64,000 nt of DNA from Zoogloea sp. LCSB751 (GCF_002028455.1 NZ_MWUM01000002.1:248001-312000), one strand, 5' to 3'; positions 1 through 11,109 are shown, counted from the stretch's first letter. The notes: generated by a model from the sequence alone, not told the origin. Translations and numbers: made by a program.

Positions 1-1
1 G

Positions 2-565
2 CTCCATGAAGCTGGGGCACCGACCATCAATGCGTTTCGCGCCGGTAGTTTTGCGTTCAACAGGGATACGCTGAGGGCCTTGGCGACCCTGGGTATTCCA
101 TTTGATAGCAGCTATAACGCCTGTCTGTTAGGGCCGGACAGTGGGGTCGCGCCAGGGGAGGTCTTGCTGGAGCCCATTGAATGCGAAGGTGTTTATGAGT
201 ATCCGATGACGATATTCTCGGATGGCGTCGGTGGGCACAGGCATGCCCAATTGTCGGCTTGTTCTTATCGGGAGTTGGAGGGCTTGTTGTGGCGCGCCCT
301 CGAAAACGGATACCGTTCTTTCGTTCTGTTGTCCCACAATTTCGAATTGCTGAATCGTGGCAAGACCCGTCCGGATTCGGTGGTTGTCCGGCGTCTTGAG
401 AAATTGTGTGCTTTCCTTGATCGTAATCGTGACTGCTTCAATGTGCGGGGGTTTCACGGGCTGACGCCCAATTTGTCGACGGCTCAGCCGAAGCCATTGC
501 CGTCGGCGGGCTGGAAGACGGCGGAGCGTATCCTGGAGCAGTTTTATCGAAGGCGATATCGATGA
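2..565 (+). CDS. Polysaccharide deacetylase-like protein, C-terminal part
   Basis: The open frame enters from the left window edge and ends at a TGA at 563-565, so only the C-terminal ~187 residues are visible. They begin with a segment reading APTINAFRAGSFAFN followed by a stretch on an age/level 'TLRALATLGIPFDSSYN' pattern, as in polysaccharide deacetylase (NodB/CE4-like) proteins of exopolysaccharide or capsule loci. The catalytic Asp/His motifs would lie upstream, outside the window, so activity cannot be judged. A TTG at 80 could serve as an internal start, but the similarity continues upstream of it, so I treat this as the 3' end of a longer gene. The gene is convergent with the chemoreceptor that follows. 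Confidence 0.6.
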   Translation, partial: LHEAGAPTINAFRAGSFAFNRDTLRALATLGIPFDSSYNACLLGPDSGVAPGEVLLEPIECEGVYEYPMTIFSDGVGGHRHAQLSACSYRELEGLLWRALENGYRSFVLLSHNFELLNRGKTRPDSVVVRRLEKLCAFLDRNRDCFNVRGFHGLTPNLSTAQPKPLPSAGWKTAERILEQFYRRRYR

Positions 566-611
566 GCGACTGACAAAACTGAGATTGCGTTTGCAGAAAC
601 CTTTTCCGGCA

Positions 612-621
612 CCCCCCCCCC
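612..621. repeat. Ten-base C homopolymer
   Basis: Ten consecutive C residues lie in the 135-bp gap between the convergent deacetylase-like and chemoreceptor genes. The tract is outside any coding frame I accept. It could slip during replication or be a sequencing-error hotspot; no function is visible. Confidence 0.5.
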
Positions 622-700
622 GGTCCGTTGTCCGGCTCCGGGAGAGGGCGGGGAAGGCTTCGGTATTTGCCTGGCCTTACTCCGCCCGTTGGCCGGCGAT

Positions 701-2326
701 TCAAACGCGGAAGCGGCCGATCTGATCCTTCAGGCTGAAGGCGATCTTTTCCAGACCGATGGCGGCATCGGCCGCGCCACGAATGTTCTCGGTGGTGCTT
801 TCCACCATCGTGGAAATCTCCTCGACGCGCTGGGCGATGGAGGTGCTGGCGGCGCTCTGTTCCCGCGTTGCGTCGGCAATCTCGCGGACCCGCTCAAGGG
901 TCTGGCGGGCGCCCTGCTCGATGGCATGCAGGGCCTCCGCTGCCGAGGCGGCCAGCGCAACGCCCTGGTCCACTTCGGGCAGTGCTGCGTTCATCGCTTC
1001 GACCGCACTGCTGGTGTCGCTCTGAATGCCGGCGATCATCTGCTCGATCTCGGTGGTGGCGGAGGAGGTGCGTTCAGCCAGCTTGCGGACTTCATCGGCA
1101 ACCACGGCGAAGCCACGCCCCTGTTCGCCGGCGCGGGCGGCCTCGATGGCTGCATTGAGGGCCAGCAGGTTGGTCTGGCCGGCGATCTCCTTGATGACGT
1201 TGGCGATCGACGAGACTTGGCCGATGCGTTCTTCCAGCGCCAGGATGCGGCTGGAGGCGCTGGTGACGGTTTCCGACATCTTGCGGATCGCGCCGGAGGC
1301 TTGGTCCACCCGCTGGGTGCCTTCGGCGGCCAGGCGCATGGCATCCTGGGAGTTCTGTTCGGTTTCGAGCGCGCTGGCCGAAATGTGGCTGGAGCTGACA
1401 GTCAGTTCTTCCATCGCGGCGGCCATCGACGTGGTGGCGTCGGACTGGCGTTCGGCTGCTTCGGCGACCTCGCTCGACACGCGGCTGATGTGGTCGGCGT
1501 TGTGTACGAGCTGGTTGGCGCCGCTGTTGATCTCACCCATCATGCTGCGCAGGGCGCTGACCATGGTGTCGAGGGCACCGAGCATGCTGCCGCTGGCCAC
1601 GGTACCCAGATTGGAGGTGAGATCGCCCTGGGCTGCGCGTTGCATCACCGCCGTGGCCTCCGTTGGCTCACCGCCAAGCTGGCTGGTGACGCTGGTGCTG
1701 ACTCGCCAGCCGACGACTCCAAGCAAGAGCAGCAGACCCAGCGAGATGCCGCCGAGCAAGGTGGCGATCGAGCGGAACTGGCTATCCACGTCATCCACAT
1801 AGATGCCGGTGCCCAGCACCCAGCCCCAGGGCGCAAAGGGGGCGGCGTAGGAGAGCTTCGGCTGGGGTGTCGTTTCGCCGGCTTTCGGGAACCAGTAATC
1901 GACAAAACCACCGCCGGTAGCGGCAACCTTGACCATCTCGGTGATCATCGTCTTGCCGTTGGTGTCCTTCTGGCCGCTGGCGTCAGTGCCTTCCCGTTCC
2001 GGTTTGGGAGGCAGCATCACGTAATGGCTGCGATTATCGACGATGAACAGGTAATTGTTGCCGGCATAGCGGACGTTGCGCAGGGCGTCCTTGGCCGCTT
2101 TCTGGGCATCGGCTTCGCTGAGAGTACCGGCTTTGGATAGCTTGTAATAATGATCGACGATGCCGACACCGCTTTCCACGAGGTATTGGGTCTGCAATTT
2201 GCGATCGTCCATCATGCTGTTGTGCAGATGGGCCAGACTCACTGCGCATAGCGCAACGAGACCGAGCAGGGTCAGGGCGACAAGTAGTCGCATGCGCGTG
2301 GATACGCGCAGGTTCTCCAGTTTCAT
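701..2326 (-). CDS. Methyl-accepting chemotaxis protein with Cache sensor
   Basis: A membrane chemoreceptor of 541 aa that would signal to CheA/CheW. Visible order: TM1 at about residues 12-34, a periplasmic single-Cache-type domain (about 35-185, with the [16 protein letters not shown] and [15 protein letters not shown] signatures), TM2 at about 188-210, a HAMP-like linker, then the cytoplasmic coiled-coil signalling domain with the conserved hairpin-tip sequence around [21 protein letters not shown]. It ends in RFRV and has no C-terminal CheR-docking pentapeptide. The ATG at 2326 is preferred over an upstream in-frame ATG because AGGA sits 6 bases before it and the protein then starts like its family (MKLENLRV). 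The ligand is unknown; Cache domains of this type often bind small organic acids. It is monocistronic and divergent from glyQ. Confidence 0.93.
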   Translation of the reverse strand: MKLENLRVSTRMRLLVALTLLGLVALCAVSLAHLHNSMMDDRKLQTQYLVESGVGIVDHYYKLSKAGTLSEADAQKAAKDALRNVRYAGNNYLFIVDNRSHYVMLPPKPEREGTDASGQKDTNGKTMITEMVKVAATGGGFVDYWFPKAGETTPQPKLSYAAPFAPWGWVLGTGIYVDDVDSQFRSIATLLGGISLGLLLLLGVVGWRVSTSVTSQLGGEPTEATAVMQRAAQGDLTSNLGTVASGSMLGALDTMVSALRSMMGEINSGANQLVHNADHISRVSSEVAEAAERQSDATTSMAAAMEELTVSSSHISASALETEQNSQDAMRLAAEGTQRVDQASGAIRKMSETVTSASSRILALEERIGQVSSIANVIKEIAGQTNLLALNAAIEAARAGEQGRGFAVVADEVRKLAERTSSATTEIEQMIAGIQSDTSSAVEAMNAALPEVDQGVALAASAAEALHAIEQGARQTLERVREIADATREQSAASTSIAQRVEEISTMVESTTENIRGAADAAIGLEKIAFSLKDQIGRFRV

Positions 2327-2562
2327 GATGGATCCTCTCCTCAAACCTGAATTTGCTCAGGCGCCGCCGGTTACCGGCTGACCGATGTTATATGTCCGTC
2401 GCCTTATTTACGGCCGATGTGTTCAATTTCTTGACAGTAATCGGTGCGGCCGGACGGGCAGGAGGGCCGCCGGCTTCGTACCGTCGGGCCTCCCCTGGGC
2501 GCAGAAACCCAGTAAAATCCGCGTTTTGCCCAAATTCGCGCGGCGCCTGCCGCGGAGCACCC

Positions 2563-3470
<908 letters not shown>

Positions 3471-3471
<1 letters not shown>

Positions 3472-5555
3472 TGACCGGCGCGACCCTGCTCGTTGAACTG
3501 CTGACCGAAGAACTCCCGCCCAAGGCCCTGCCCAAGCTGGGCCAGGCCTTCTCCAACGGCATCGTCGCTGGCCTGCGTGCGCGCGGCCTGGCGGCTGCTG
3601 ACGGTGCCTTCCGCTGGTTCGCCACGCCGCGCCGGCTGGCGGTGACCATCGCCCACGTGCTGCCCGAGGCCGCCGCCAAGGATGTCACCGAGAAGATCAT
3701 GCCGGTGTCCGTGGCGCTGACCGCCGACGGCCAACCGACCCCGGCGCTGAGCAAGAAGCTGGAAGCCAAGGGCATCCCGCTGTCTGCCGTGGCGAGCTTC
3801 GAGTGCCGCCAGGACGGCAAGGCCGAAGCGCTGTTCTACACGTCAACCGTGGCCGGTGCCAAGCTGGCCGACGTGCTGGCCGGCATCGTGCAGGATGCGC
3901 TGAAGCAGCTGCCCATTCCCAAGGTGATGCGCTGGGGCGATGGTGACGCGACCTTCGTGCGTCCCGCCCACAAGCTGACCCTGCTGCACGGCGCCAACGT
4001 GGTTCCCGGTTCGGTGCTCGACGTCCAGTCCGGCCGCACGACCCGCGGCCACCGCTTCATGAGCAAGGGCGACATCGAGATCGCTACCGCCGATGCTTAC
4101 GAGCCGACCTTGCTGGCCGAAGGCAAGGTCATCCCCGACTTCGCCGAGCGTCGCGCCAACATCGAGAAGCAACTCGTCTCCGAAGCCGGCCGCCAGCACG
4201 CCACGCTGGGCGAATACGCCGACCTGCTCGACGAAGTCACCGCGCTGGTCGAGCACCCCACGGTTTACGTCGGCGAGTTCGAGGCCGAGTTCCTGGCCGT
4301 GCCGCAGGAATGCCTGATCCTCACGATGCGGTCCAACCAGAAGTACTTCCCGCTGTTCGACGCGGCCGGCAAGCTGCTCAACCGCTTCCTGATCGTTTCC
4401 AACATGGAACTGGCCGACCCGTCCAACATCGTCGCCGGCAACCAGCGCGTGGTGCGTCCGCGCCTGTCCGATGCGCGCTTTTTCTTCGAGCAGGACATCA
4501 AGGCCGGCCTCACGCCGCGCGTCGTCAAGCTCGGCTCGGTGGTCTACCACAACAAGCTGGGTTCCCTCGGCGACCGCGTCGAGCGTCTGTCCGCCGTGGC
4601 CCGCAAGGTCGCCGGCCTGCTGGGTGCCGACGAGAACCAGGCCAACCGCGCCGCGCTGCTGTCCAAGGCCGACCTGCTGACCGACATGGTCGGCGAGTTC
4701 CCCGAGCTGCAGGGCACCATGGGCCGCTACTACGCGCTGGCCGAAGGCGCCGCACCGGTGGTGGCCGAGGCCATCGAGCAGCACTACCGCCCGCGTTTCG
4801 CCGGCGATGCGCTGCCCGACAGCAACATCGGCCGTGCGCTGGCGCTGGCCGACAAGCTCGATGCGCTGGTCGGCTTCTTCGGTATCGGTCAGATCCCGAC
4901 CGGCGACAAGGACCCGTTCGGCCTGCGCCGCGCGGCCCTGGGCGTGCTGCGCATCCTGATGGAAGCGCCGCTGCCCCTCGACCTGGCCGAGCTGATCAAG
5001 ATCTCCGTGGCTGCCTTCACCCCGGGTGTGCTGACCGCCGAGGTGGATGGCCCCCTGTACGATTTCATCCTCGAACGTCTGCGCAACACCCTGCGCGACG
5101 CCGGCCATGCCCAGGACGTGGTGGACGCGGTGCTGGCTCTCAAGCCGACCCGCATCGACCTGGTGGTGCCGAAGCTCGACGCCGTCGTGGCCTTCCAGCA
5201 ACTGCCGGAGGCTGCCGCGCTGGCCGCTGCCAACAAGCGGATCGTCAACATCCTCAAGAAGGCCGAAGGCCCGATCGGCGAGCCCGATGTGGCGCTGCTG
5301 GTGGAAGAGGCCGAGAAGGCCCTGTTCCACGCCATCGTCGAAGTTGCGCCGCTGGCCCGCTCCCACTTCCAGAACGAGGCCTACACTGACGCGCTGCGCG
5401 TCCTTGCCGGCCTGCGGGCGGCGGTGGACCGCTTCTTCGACGAGGTGATGGTGATGGCCGAGGAGCCGCTGGTGCGTCAGAACCGCCTGGCCCTGCTGAA
5501 CCAGCTGGCCGGCCTGATGAACCAGGTGGCCGACATTTCCCGCCTGTCCGCCTGA
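3471..5555 (+). CDS. glyS: Glycyl-tRNA synthetase beta subunit
   Basis: Beta chain (694 aa, close to the family's usual ~690) of heterotetrameric glycyl-tRNA synthetase. It provides tRNA recognition and an HD-like domain. The N-terminus [19 protein letters not shown] and the block [17 protein letters not shown] are hallmarks of the family, and the C-terminal part resembles the anticodon-binding region of class Ia enzymes. Translation most likely starts at the ATG at 3471, which overlaps the glyQ stop; a GTG one codon earlier is also in frame. gmhB follows after nine bases, so both probably share the transcript. Confidence 0.98.
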
Positions 5556-5564
5556 GGTCCGTCC

Positions 5565-6098
5565 ATGAAGCTGATCGTGCTCGACCGGGACGGGGTCATC
5601 AATTTCGACTCCGACCAGTTCATCAAGTCACCCGAGGAGTGGAAGCCGATTCCCGGCTCCCTCGAAGCCATCGCCCGTCTCAATGAGGCGGGCTGGCGGG
5701 TGGTGGTGGCCTCCAACCAGTCGGGGGTCGGGCGCGGCCTCTTCGACATGGACACCCTCAATGCCATCAACGAGAAGATGACCAAGGCCCTGGCTCAGGT
5801 CGGCGGCCGGCTGGACGGGATCTTCTTCTGCCCGCATCCGGCAGACTCCACCTGCGAGTGCCGCAAGCCCAAGCCGGGCATGTTCATCCAGATCGCCGAG
5901 CGCTTCAATGTGGATCTGGCGGGCATGCCGGTGGTTGGCGACAGTCTGCGCGACCTGCAGGCCGGTGTCGCGGTGGGGTGCAAGCCCTATCTGGTGCTGA
6001 CCGGCAAGGGCGCCAAGACCCAGGCCGACCCGGCGCTGCCCGAGGGCACTGAAATCCATCCCGATCTGGCGGCCATCGTCGCGCAGCTCACCGCCTGA
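5565..6098 (+). CDS. gmhB: D-glycero-beta-D-manno-heptose 1,7-bisphosphate 7-phosphatase
   Basis: A 177-aa HAD-superfamily phosphatase that removes the 7-phosphate of heptose bisphosphate on the way to ADP-heptose for the LPS inner core. Motif I is DRDGVIN (nucleophile and acid/base Asp), motif II is ASNQSGVGRG, and the zinc-binding loop C-P-H...C-E-C runs straight into RKPKPGM (motif III Lys). GDSLRDLQAG forms motif IV. The zinc loop separates GmhB from HisB-type phosphatases. The ATG follows GAGG by a short spacer. It lies between glyS and plsC in a co-directional run, a common arrangement in betaproteobacteria. Confidence 0.95.
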   Translation: MKLIVLDRDGVINFDSDQFIKSPEEWKPIPGSLEAIARLNEAGWRVVVASNQSGVGRGLFDMDTLNAINEKMTKALAQVGGRLDGIFFCPHPADSTCECRKPKPGMFIQIAERFNVDLAGMPVVGDSLRDLQAGVAVGCKPYLVLTGKGAKTQADPALPEGTEIHPDLAAIVAQLTA

Positions 6099-6111
6099 AG
6101 GTGTCCGTCCC

Positions 6112-6864
6112 GTGGTTCTGATTCGCAATCTGTTGTTCATGCTGGCCCTCGGCTTCTTTACGCCGCTCTATGCGCTGATCGGCATGGCCACCTTCCCCTT
6201 CGGACCGAAGACCCGCCACAAGATCATCCGTGGCTGGCCGCGCATCATGGCGTGGGTTATCAAGCATGTGCTCGGGATTCCCTACCGCCTGATCGGCGCC
6301 GAGAACATTCCGGCCAAGGGCCCGGCCATCGTGGTCTCCAAGCACATGTCGGCCTGGGAAACCATCATGCTGCAGGACATCTTCCCGCCGATGGTCTTCG
6401 TGATGAAGAAGGAAATCCACAAGGTGCCCTTCTTCGGCTGGGGCATCGCCCAGATGCCGATGATTGCCATCGACCGGGCTGCCGGCAAGGATGCGCTAGC
6501 CCAGGTCGAGGCCCAGGGGCGTGAGCGCCTGGCCGACGGCTTGTGGGTGACGATCTTTCCGGAAGGTACCCGCGTTGCGCCGGGCAGCAAGAAGCGCTAC
6601 AAGGCCGGCGGTTCCTGGCTGGCCGCGCAGACCGGCACGCCGGTGGTGCCGGTGGCCCACAATGCCGGCGAGTTCTGGCCGCGCAACGCCTTCTTCAAGC
6701 GTCCGGGCGAGGTGGTGGTGAGCATCGGGCCGGTGATCGACACCACCGGCCTGTCCGCCGACGAGATCAATGCCCGTGCCGAGAAGTGGATCGAGGCCGA
6801 GATGCGCCGCCTGTTTCCGCATCACTACCGCGGCCATTCCCGCAAGGAATCGGTCCAGGCGTGA
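6112..6864 (+). CDS. plsC: 1-acyl-sn-glycerol-3-phosphate acyltransferase
   Basis: A membrane-associated LPLAT-family enzyme (250 aa) that acylates lysophosphatidate at sn-2 to give phosphatidate in phospholipid synthesis. It has an N-terminal hydrophobic segment (about residues 3-24), the acyltransferase catalytic motif as SKHMSAWE, and the substrate-binding motif FPEGTR. The first motif is H-X4-E rather than the textbook H-X4-D; related betaproteobacterial sequences often carry Glu here, so I do not read it as inactivation. Translation starts at GTG 6112, the only reasonable start after gmhB. Its TGA overlaps the next gene's GTG by four bases (GTGA). Confidence 0.9.
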   Translation: MVLIRNLLFMLALGFFTPLYALIGMATFPFGPKTRHKIIRGWPRIMAWVIKHVLGIPYRLIGAENIPAKGPAIVVSKHMSAWETIMLQDIFPPMVFVMKKEIHKVPFFGWGIAQMPMIAIDRAAGKDALAQVEAQGRERLADGLWVTIFPEGTRVAPGSKKRYKAGGSWLAAQTGTPVVPVAHNAGEFWPRNAFFKRPGEVVVSIGPVIDTTGLSADEINARAEKWIEAEMRRLFPHHYRGHSRKESVQA

Positions 6865-7583
6865 CTGCCGTGGCCGTCGAGACCCGCGAGATCGTCCTCA
6901 ACGGTCAGCGGGTCGTTTACCGGCTGCGGCGCAGTGTGCGCAAGACCCTCGGGCTGCGCATCGACGAGCGTGGCCTGACGGTTGGCGTGCCGCAGCGGGT
7001 ATTGTTGCGGGACGTGGAAGCCTTCATCCGCAGCCACGCCGACTGGGTGGTGGACACGCTGCACAAGCGCCCTCCGGCCAGCCAGCGGCCGGCCTTCGTT
7101 CCCGAGGAGGGGGCAACACTGCCGCTGCTCGGCGATACCTGGCATCTTCGCCTCGGGCGGGGCAACAACCGGGTCTTGTGGCATGAGTCCGGCCCCGAGC
7201 GCATCCTCGAGCTGGCCCTGCGCAACGGCGGCGATGCCCGCCAGTTGTTGCTGCGGGGCCTGCAGCGGCGTGGGCTGGAACTGTTCTCCAACCGGGTCGA
7301 GGAGTTCTGCCTGCGTCTCGGCCGTCCGGTGCCTGCCGTCGGGCTGACCAATGCGCGCACGCGCTGGGGCAGCTGCAGCAGCCGTAGCGGCATCCGCCTG
7401 CACTGGCGGCTCATCCATCTGCCCTTGGGCTTGATCGATTACGTGGTCGCCCACGAGGTGGCCCACCTGGTTGAGATGAACCACTCGCCGCGCTTCTGGT
7501 CGGTAGTGGAGTCCCTGTATCCCGACCATCTTGCGGCCCGCCAGACGCTCCGTCAGGTGGCCACATCCCTTCCGCACATTTGA
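6861..7583 (+). CDS. YgjP/DUF45-type M48-like metallopeptidase
   Basis: A 240-aa protein of the YgjP (DUF45, SprT-like fold) family. The zinc-protease signature HEVAH lies in [18 protein letters not shown], preceded by the family block [11 protein letters not shown] and followed by the conserved YPDH region. The physiological substrate is not known for this family. The much longer open frame (from 6543) runs antiphase through plsC and is not plausible; GTG at 6861 overlaps the plsC stop and starts where family similarity starts (around [17 protein letters not shown]). It is co-transcribed with plsC and followed after 14 bases by gloA. Confidence 0.88.
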   Translation: MTAVAVETREIVLNGQRVVYRLRRSVRKTLGLRIDERGLTVGVPQRVLLRDVEAFIRSHADWVVDTLHKRPPASQRPAFVPEEGATLPLLGDTWHLRLGRGNNRVLWHESGPERILELALRNGGDARQLLLRGLQRRGLELFSNRVEEFCLRLGRPVPAVGLTNARTRWGSCSSRSGIRLHWRLIHLPLGLIDYVVAHEVAHLVEMNHSPRFWSVVESLYPDHLAARQTLRQVATSLPHI

Positions 7584-7597
7584 ACCGAGGAAAGCTC

Positions 7598-7984
7598 ATG
7601 CGTCTTCTGCACACCATGCTCCGCGTCGTCGATCTCGACCGTTCCATTGCCTTTTACACCGAGGTGCTCGGTATGCGCCTGCTGCGCCGGCATGACTATC
7701 CGGAAGGCAAGTTCACGCTGGCCTTCGTTGGCTACCAGGATGAATCGGAGGGGGCGGTCCTTGAGCTGACCCACAACTGGGGCGTCGAGTCCTACGAGCT
7801 GGGCACGGCCTACGGGCACATCGCGCTGGAAGTGCCCGATGCCTACGCCGCCTGTGAGACGATCAAGGCGCGGGGAGGCAAGGTCGTCCGCGAGGCCGGC
7901 CCGATGAAGCATGGCACCACGGTGATCGCCTTTGTCGAGGATCCGGACGGCTACAAGGTCGAGTTGATCCAGTCCAGGACCTGA
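7598..7984 (+). CDS. gloA: Lactoylglutathione lyase (glyoxalase I)
   Basis: A 128-aa glyoxalase I that isomerises the methylglyoxal-glutathione hemithioacetal to S-lactoylglutathione. The sequence starts [20 protein letters not shown], with metal-ligand His5; a second His (TAYGHIAL) and the C-terminal Glu (YKVELIQ) complete the Ni/Co-type metal site known from the E. coli enzyme. The short form without long insertions is typical of the bacterial Ni-dependent class. ATG 7598 is preferred over an ATG six codons upstream because of its GAGGAAAG site and exact match to the family N-terminus. It is the last gene of the plus-strand run and is convergent with the hybrid kinase. Confidence 0.96.
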   Translation: MRLLHTMLRVVDLDRSIAFYTEVLGMRLLRRHDYPEGKFTLAFVGYQDESEGAVLELTHNWGVESYELGTAYGHIALEVPDAYAACETIKARGGKVVREAGPMKHGTTVIAFVEDPDGYKVELIQSRT

Positions 7985-7992
7985 GGACTGCG

Positions 7993-10900
7993 TTACCGGG
8001 GCGGGAGGCCGAAGGCTTCCCGCAGGGCGAGCAGTTCCTGGTGCAGCTCGGCCAGAACGGCCGGTGCGTTGGCCAGCTGTTTTTCACGCCCCATGCGCTC
8101 CAGCTGTTGAGCCTTGGCCTGGGCCTGCTCGGCGCAGAAATTGGAAACCGCGCCCTTCAGTGCGTGCGCCGAACTGTACAGGGACTCCGCATCGCCGGCT
8201 GCAACAGCCTTATCCACGTTGGACAGCATGCGCGGCTCGTCCTCGCTGTACATCTCGATCAGCTGGCCCAGCAGTTCTTCATCGTCCCCCAGGTTGGCGA
8301 GGACTTTTTCCTTGTCGAAAACGGGGGCTCCGCTTGGGGCGGATTCGGTGGCCGGCGGTGGTGCCGGATCGTCGTTGCCAACGTTGCTGATCAAGACCTC
8401 GACAAGATCCGGGGCATGGACCGGTTTGGACAGGTAGCCGTCCATGCCGGCCTCCAGACAGCGTTCCCGGTCGCCTTTCATGGCGTGGGCAGTCATGGCG
8501 ATGATAGGGGTGCGGGGCATACCGGCGGCTTCTCTTTCTCGAATTCTGGCTGTTGCCTCGAAGCCGCCGAGGACGGGCATCTGGACATCCATCAGGATGA
8601 TGTCGAAATGTCCGTGGGCGTGCAGCTCGACGGCTTCCGCGCCGTTGTTGGCGACTTCGACCTGGTGCCCGAGCTTCTCGAGCAGGCGCAGGGCGAGGGT
8701 CTGGTTCACGATGTTGTCCTCGGCGAGCAAAATGCGCAACTGCCGCCGCTGCTCGCGCAGCGTGTGGCGTGTTATCAGTGCGCGTTCGTGCTCGGCGGCG
8801 TGGATCGGTTCGACCGACAACAGAATGGCGTTGAGCAGGTCCGAGGCCTGTACCGGCATCGGCAGGTAGGCGGATACTCCCAGCTCCCGGCAGCGTGCCC
8901 CGTCCCCGCGCCGTCCTTCCCCTGCCAGCATGACGATACAGGGTTGGGGGCGGGTTACCCGGGGAATTTCCTCGACCAACTGGAAACCCTCGGCGTCGGG
9001 GAGCTGGGTGCTGACGATGACCACCCGGAAGGGCTTGTCGTTGGCACAGGCGTCGGCCAGTTCGCGCCGGCTGCTGGCTGCGTCGGGCATGGCCAGCGGT
9101 GCCATCCGCCATTGGCTGAGAAGTTCCACCAGCATGGCCCGTTCGGTGGGGTTGTCCACCGCGACGAGAACCGGCAGATTGTCCAGGTGCGCTTCTTCGT
9201 CGATCATTGCCACGTGCTGGCCGCGATCGAAGTGGGCGGTGAAGTGGAAGGTGCTGCCATGACCGGGGGTGCTCTCCACCCCGATATGACCGTCCATGGC
9301 CTGAACCAGTTGGGCGCTGATCGTCAGACCCAGCCCGGTGCCCCCATAGCGACGGGTCGTTGAGGTGTCGGCCTGCGAGAAGGCATCGAAGATCAGGCTT
9401 TGCTTCTCGGCCGGAATGCCGACTCCGGTGTCCTGGACGCGGAAGTGGATCGCGGCCTTGCCGTCGACATCCCCGGCCTGGCCGGGCTGGACAAGCAGCG
9501 TCACGCTGCCGGCGGTGGTGAACTTGATGCCGTTGGAGAGCAGGTTGATCAGCACCTGACGCAGGCGGTGCGGATCGCCCATCAGGCTGTCGGGTACGTC
9601 GGGCGATATCTGGGCGGTGAGCTGCAGGTCCTTCTCGGCGGCGCGCTGCTGCAGCGTGCGCACGGCCAGGGCGACGCAGTCACGCAGGCTGAAGTCGATG
9701 TGTTCGAAATCCAGCTTGCCGGCCTCGATCTTCGAGAAGTCGAGGATGTCGTTGATGATGTTGAGCAGCGCGTTGGCGGAACTCTTCACCAGCAGCAGAT
9801 ATTCCCGCTGTTCGTCGTCGAGTTCGGTATCGAGGGCCAGGTCGGTCATGCCGAGGATGGCGTTCATCGGCGTGCGGATTTCGTGGCTCATGTTGGCCAG
9901 GAAATCACTCTTCGAGCGGCTGTTGGCTTCGGCCGCTTCCTTGGCGTCGCGCATGTAGGCCTCGGCCGCCTTGCGTTCGCTGATGTCGCGCAGGTAGGCG
10001 GTGACGAGTCGCTGGCCGTCGCTTTCCACTGCAACCAGCGCCAGTTCCACCGGAAACTCCTCGCCGCTCTGGCGTACCGCGATGCCTTCGATGCGCTGTC
10101 CGATGCGTTCGAGCTGAGTGTCGGTCAGCAGTTTGGTGAGCTCCGCGCTCTGGGCTTGCCGCAGGCGCTCAGGGAAGAACAGAAGGGCATAGGACTGGTG
10201 AAGCACCTTGCTGCGAGGAACGCCGAAGGTCCGCTCGGCGGCAGGGTTGAACTCAATGATACGGCCCTCGCTGTCCACCGTGATGATGCAGTCGAGGGCC
10301 GCCTCGGTGATCGCCCGGTTGCGGGATTCGCTGGCGGTGAGGGCGGCCTGGCCGTCGAACAGGCGAATGGAGGTCCAGTTGAGCGCATCCACCAGCTTGC
10401 GGATTTCGTTGATGCTGCTGGGCTCGGCCAGTACGCTGCCCTGGCTGCTCTCGAGGGACTCGGCAAAGTTGGTGGCCCGTTCGAGACTGCGCAGCGGCGG
10501 GCGCAGGAAGTACAGGATGGCAGTCGTGCCGGCTACAAGCGTCAGCAGGCTGGCGAGGGCGCTGTCCTCGATGATGTGCTGGAAGCTCTCGTTGGCGGCG
10601 ACGGGCTTCATCTCGACCCGCAGCCAGCCGAGGGGGGCGTGTTCGCCAATGCCGGACCAGGACAGGAGCGTTTCGCTATCGGTGTGGGCGGGGGATGTGC
10701 TGGCCTGGCGGTTGGCCGTCGGGGGCATCAGCGGGGTGGCGTCGATGGCCTCGGCTTCCAGCGGTGCATTGTCGTGTGTCCGGATGACGCTGGCGATGGG
10801 CGTGCCCCGGCGGTCGGTGACCGTCAGCCGACGGATGCTCGGGGATGTCTGCAGTTGTTGCAGGTGGGACTGAACGCGGGTGGCATCGCCGGTTGCCATA

Positions 10901-11109
10901 TGGGGTTCGAGGGCCGCTGCCATCTGTTGCCCCAGTTCGTCCCCATGGCGCCGTTCGAGGCGTTCCACGTAGGCGGCCTGTTCGAGGCCGATATAAAGGG
11001 AATAGGCACCGATCGACAGGGTCAGCAGCGCTGCGAACAGGAAGGTGAGCTGCTGGCCGAGGGAGCGCAGACCGAGGCGGGATGCCAGGGCATGAAATGG
11101 AGCACTCAT
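7993..11109 (-). CDS. BarA-like hybrid sensor histidine kinase (TM-PAS-HisKA-HATPase-REC-REC-HPt)
   Basis: A 1038-aa membrane sensor kinase for a multistep phosphorelay. Order: TM1 near residues 20-40, a periplasmic sensor of about 150 residues, TM2 with a short HAMP-like linker, PAS (around AALDCIITVDSEGRIIEFN), HisKA with SHEIRTPMN, HATPase_c with the GGTGLGLTIS box, a first receiver that lacks the usual acceptor Asp, a second intact receiver (LLAEDN / IILMDVQMP / LSKPV), and a C-terminal HPt (AHALKGAVSNF). The start at 11109 gives an ATGA overlap with the upstream HD-GYP regulator, so the two proteins are probably made together. The signal is unknown. Either the HPt passes phosphate to the neighbour's receiver or to an unlinked regulator. 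Confidence 0.93.
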   Translation of the reverse strand: MSAPFHALASRLGLRSLGQQLTFLFAALLTLSIGAYSLYIGLEQAAYVERLERRHGDELGQQMAAALEPHMATGDATRVQSHLQQLQTSPSIRRLTVTDRRGTPIASVIRTHDNAPLEAEAIDATPLMPPTANRQASTSPAHTDSETLLSWSGIGEHAPLGWLRVEMKPVAANESFQHIIEDSALASLLTLVAGTTAILYFLRPPLRSLERATNFAESLESSQGSVLAEPSSINEIRKLVDALNWTSIRLFDGQAALTASESRNRAITEAALDCIITVDSEGRIIEFNPAAERTFGVPRSKVLHQSYALLFFPERLRQAQSAELTKLLTDTQLERIGQRIEGIAVRQSGEEFPVELALVAVESDGQRLVTAYLRDISERKAAEAYMRDAKEAAEANSRSKSDFLANMSHEIRTPMNAILGMTDLALDTELDDEQREYLLLVKSSANALLNIINDILDFSKIEAGKLDFEHIDFSLRDCVALAVRTLQQRAAEKDLQLTAQISPDVPDSLMGDPHRLRQVLINLLSNGIKFTTAGSVTLLVQPGQAGDVDGKAAIHFRVQDTGVGIPAEKQSLIFDAFSQADTSTTRRYGGTGLGLTISAQLVQAMDGHIGVESTPGHGSTFHFTAHFDRGQHVAMIDEEAHLDNLPVLVAVDNPTERAMLVELLSQWRMAPLAMPDAASSRRELADACANDKPFRVVIVSTQLPDAEGFQLVEEIPRVTRPQPCIVMLAGEGRRGDGARCRELGVSAYLPMPVQASDLLNAILLSVEPIHAAEHERALITRHTLREQRRQLRILLAEDNIVNQTLALRLLEKLGHQVEVANNGAEAVELHAHGHFDIILMDVQMPVLGGFEATARIREREAAGMPRTPIIAMTAHAMKGDRERCLEAGMDGYLSKPVHAPDLVEVLISNVGNDDPAPPPATESAPSGAPVFDKEKVLANLGDDEELLGQLIEMYSEDEPRMLSNVDKAVAAGDAESLYSSAHALKGAVSNFCAEQAQAKAQQLERMGREKQLANAPAVLAELHQELLALREAFGLPPR

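Noticed and set aside
689..2140. 483-codon plus-strand frame across the chemoreceptor
   Set aside because: It is antisense to a chemoreceptor with full domain order; the protein is low-complexity Gly/Ala/Asp, typical of a GC-rich shadow frame.
3843..5366. 507-codon minus-strand frame across glyS
   Set aside because: Antisense to a textbook GlyS; repetitive Gly/Gln/His composition and no recognisable motif.
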